From contig CAWJSE010000002.1 of NCBI GenBank assembly GCA_963845445.1, positions 2,418,001-2,482,000 of the forward strand: a stretch of 64,000 nucleotides of DNA, given 5' to 3'. The notes below the pieces were generated by a model that saw only the letters and a list, made by a program, of their open reading frames with translations, was not told where the DNA came from and did not search any database. The DNA comes from JABDBL01 sp963845445 (GTDB lineage Bacteria > Cyanobacteriota > Vampirovibrionia > Obscuribacterales > Obscuribacteraceae). Positions 30,401 to 33,400 of the stretch are shown here, piece by piece (position 1 is the stretch's first letter; every line of letters begins with the position of its first letter). Both the position numbers and the translations under genes were made by a program.

Positions 30401-33400
30401 TATTGCCGCTTCCACCCATTTGGATTTGGTTATTACCAACAACTACTGCAGTGCCGCTGCCTTCTGCTAAGCCTATTGTACCGGCAGTAATTGTATAGGC
30501 ACCATTGCTGGTAAGGGTTGAACTGCCGCCATTTGCTGTTAAACTCAACGTACCTGTGGCGCCCACACTAACGGCAGAGGTTAGCGATATGCTTGTGCCT
30601 GTAGCCACTGTTAATGAAGCTGGCCCGGCTGAGCCAGATGTTTGTACTGTCAAGTTGCTGCTGCCAAAACCAGTAATTGTCCATGGTTCAACACCGGCTA
30701 CCGATTGACTTAGTCCTATGGTATTGCTGCCGCCCGCCTGCGCTAAGGTAACAGTGTTAGCAGTTAATGTGTATGCACCAGTGCTTGTAATAGCTGAACT
30801 AGCTCCATTACTTATCAGACTCAGTGTTCCAGTGGTACCGGTATTAATTGCCGCTCCTATGCCTATGCCGCCATAATAATTGACAGAGAATGTGCCGCCA
30901 CCGCCAGTAAGACTGGAAGAGGCAAGAGTAACACTGCCGGTATTAGCACTAAAGTTTTGGATATAAATATTTTGATTAGCTGTATTGGCGCTGGTAGTTA
31001 AAGCAACATTACCGGCTGTGCCATTTTCTATAAGAATTGGATTGCCTGATGTACCAATACTGCCGGCTGTGCTGGTTAAGCTTATGGTGGGCGCATTGAT
31101 ATAACTAGTACCATTAGAGGAAGTAATACTGCCAGAATAATTTAAAGAGAATGTTCCTGAGCTGCCCGCTGAAGATGCGCCACTGAGGTTGACACCACCA
31201 GTGAAGCCAGCAGCAAGCGAGTAATAAACATTTTGATTAGCAGCACTAGCATTGCCTGCTAATGTTACCGTGCCTGAACTGCCATTCTCAAGCAGAATTG
31301 GATTGCCTGATGTACCAATACTGCCAGCTGTGCTGGTAAGGCTTGTTTGGGCCGAGTTTAAATAAAAAGTGGAACTGGTGGTTATGTTGCTAGCTGTACT
31401 TATATTCAACGAGGTAAGTGTAGAAGCTGTTCCTAATAATACTAATGTGTTGCCGCTTCCCCCCATCTTAACTGTATTATTGGCGGTGAGAATTGCCGTA
31501 CCGCTGCCTTCGGACAGGCTAATATTAGCAGCAGTAAGCGTGTCGTTTCCAGTCGGAGTTATAGTTGAACTGCCGCCATTGGCTGTCAGGCTCAAAGTGC
31601 CGGTCGCCCCTACACTAATGCTACCTGTTATTGATATGCTGGTGCCTGTACTAACACTCAATAAAGCTGGCGGTGCTGGTGTACTGGTTGATTCTACTGT
31701 AAAATTGTTGCCGCCAAAGCCACCCAATGTAATTGCGGTTGTGCCAGTGGCTGTGATAGTACTGGCTCCGCCACCTTGAGATAATGTTACATAATTGGCA
31801 GTAATAGTGGTTGGTGTGCCGGCTGAGATGGTAGAAGCGCCAGTGGCTGTCAGGCTTAATGTGCCTGTCGAGCCTACACCAAGAGTAGCATTGCCGCTCG
31901 ATCCCACTGTTATATTACTGCCGGTGCTGACGGCCAATGAAGTTGGCGCTGTAGTTGTGGACATTCCTTCCAGAGTGAAACTATTGCTGCCCATGCCGGC
32001 AAGTGTAATTTGTGTGGCGCTACCATTTTGTGTTAGCGTTAAAGCACTGCCGCCGCCCTGTGTTAGAGCTATGGTATTGCCGGTAAGTACCTGTGTTGAT
32101 CCAGAAGCATTAGTAATAGAAGAGCTGGCGCCGTTGGCAGTTAAGTTTAATGTTCCTGAGGTACCGCCGGCAGTAAGGGCACCACTTGTGGATATATTGC
32201 CACCAGCTATTATTGTCACTACACCGCTGCCGCTGCTGGAAAGAGCGGTTGATGCATAAGGAGAAGAAGAAAAGTTCGTAGCTTGTGCAGGAAATTGCCC
32301 GCCGTAATAACTACTGACTGTGCCATTAATATTAATAGTGCCGCTAATAAAAGTAATGTTACCGCCAGCCCCGGCGGCACCACCTGTACCTACGCCGCTA
32401 CTATTTCCAGCTTGTCCGACATTGCCACCGGGTGTACCGGTAGCTGTCCCACCGACACCAAAAAGACCACCGGCTAAATTTGTCCCAGGACCAGTACCAG
32501 CGCCACCGGCACCAATTGTGCCATTGCCATCGCCACCACCAAGCCCACCACTTGTTGAACCACCGCCACCGGCACCACTGTTAGATCCATAGTCAGCACC
32601 GCCTCCTCCGTAAAAACCACCACCGCCACCAGGACTCGTCGATTGACCATTAGGGGAAACGGATCCACCGCCACCACCAAAGCTACCACCACCGGAACTA
32701 ACACCACCTGCATTATCACCACTGGCACCGCCGCCGCCCGCCGCTAGAGCTGGGCCGCTTAGCGTAATTGACTGGGCGCTGGCAGTCACAATACTTATCG
32801 CACCGGCGCTTCCTCCGGCTCCGCCGCTTACAACATCGGCTCCGCCACCACCACCTGAGGTATTAACGTCGCCGCTTATAGTAACTGAACCGCTGGTGCT
32901 AGATATCGCCAATGCGCCGCCTGCACCACCGGCACCACCGGGAGTTGATGAATTATTATCGCTAGCACCGCCGCCACCACCGTAGGCTCTAATATAGCTA
33001 GTACTGACAGTTGAGCCAGCCTGTAATGTTACAGCTCCAGCGCTACCACCATTCCAGCCGCCCCCGCTTGCAGCAATCCCGGCACCACCGCCAGAACTGT
33101 TAATGTTGCCTGTAGTAATGGTGCCGTTAGCAACCACAGTAATTGCGCCACCGGCAGCACCATTGACTCCATTGGTACCAGCGTCCTTACCGTAGCTATA
33201 TAAATTGCCAGTAGTAATATTGCTTGTTTGGGTGCTGCCAGCTGTGACACTGCCTGAAGATATGGCACCGGTGCTGGTATTAATTACCAGCGAATTTAAA
33301 GTGGGTGCAGCAGCATAGATACCAATAGAACCAGAAGCCAGAACCGTGCCGCTAGTAGCCGCAGTAGTGCTAGCTGTAGTGACACCACCTATGTTAACTG

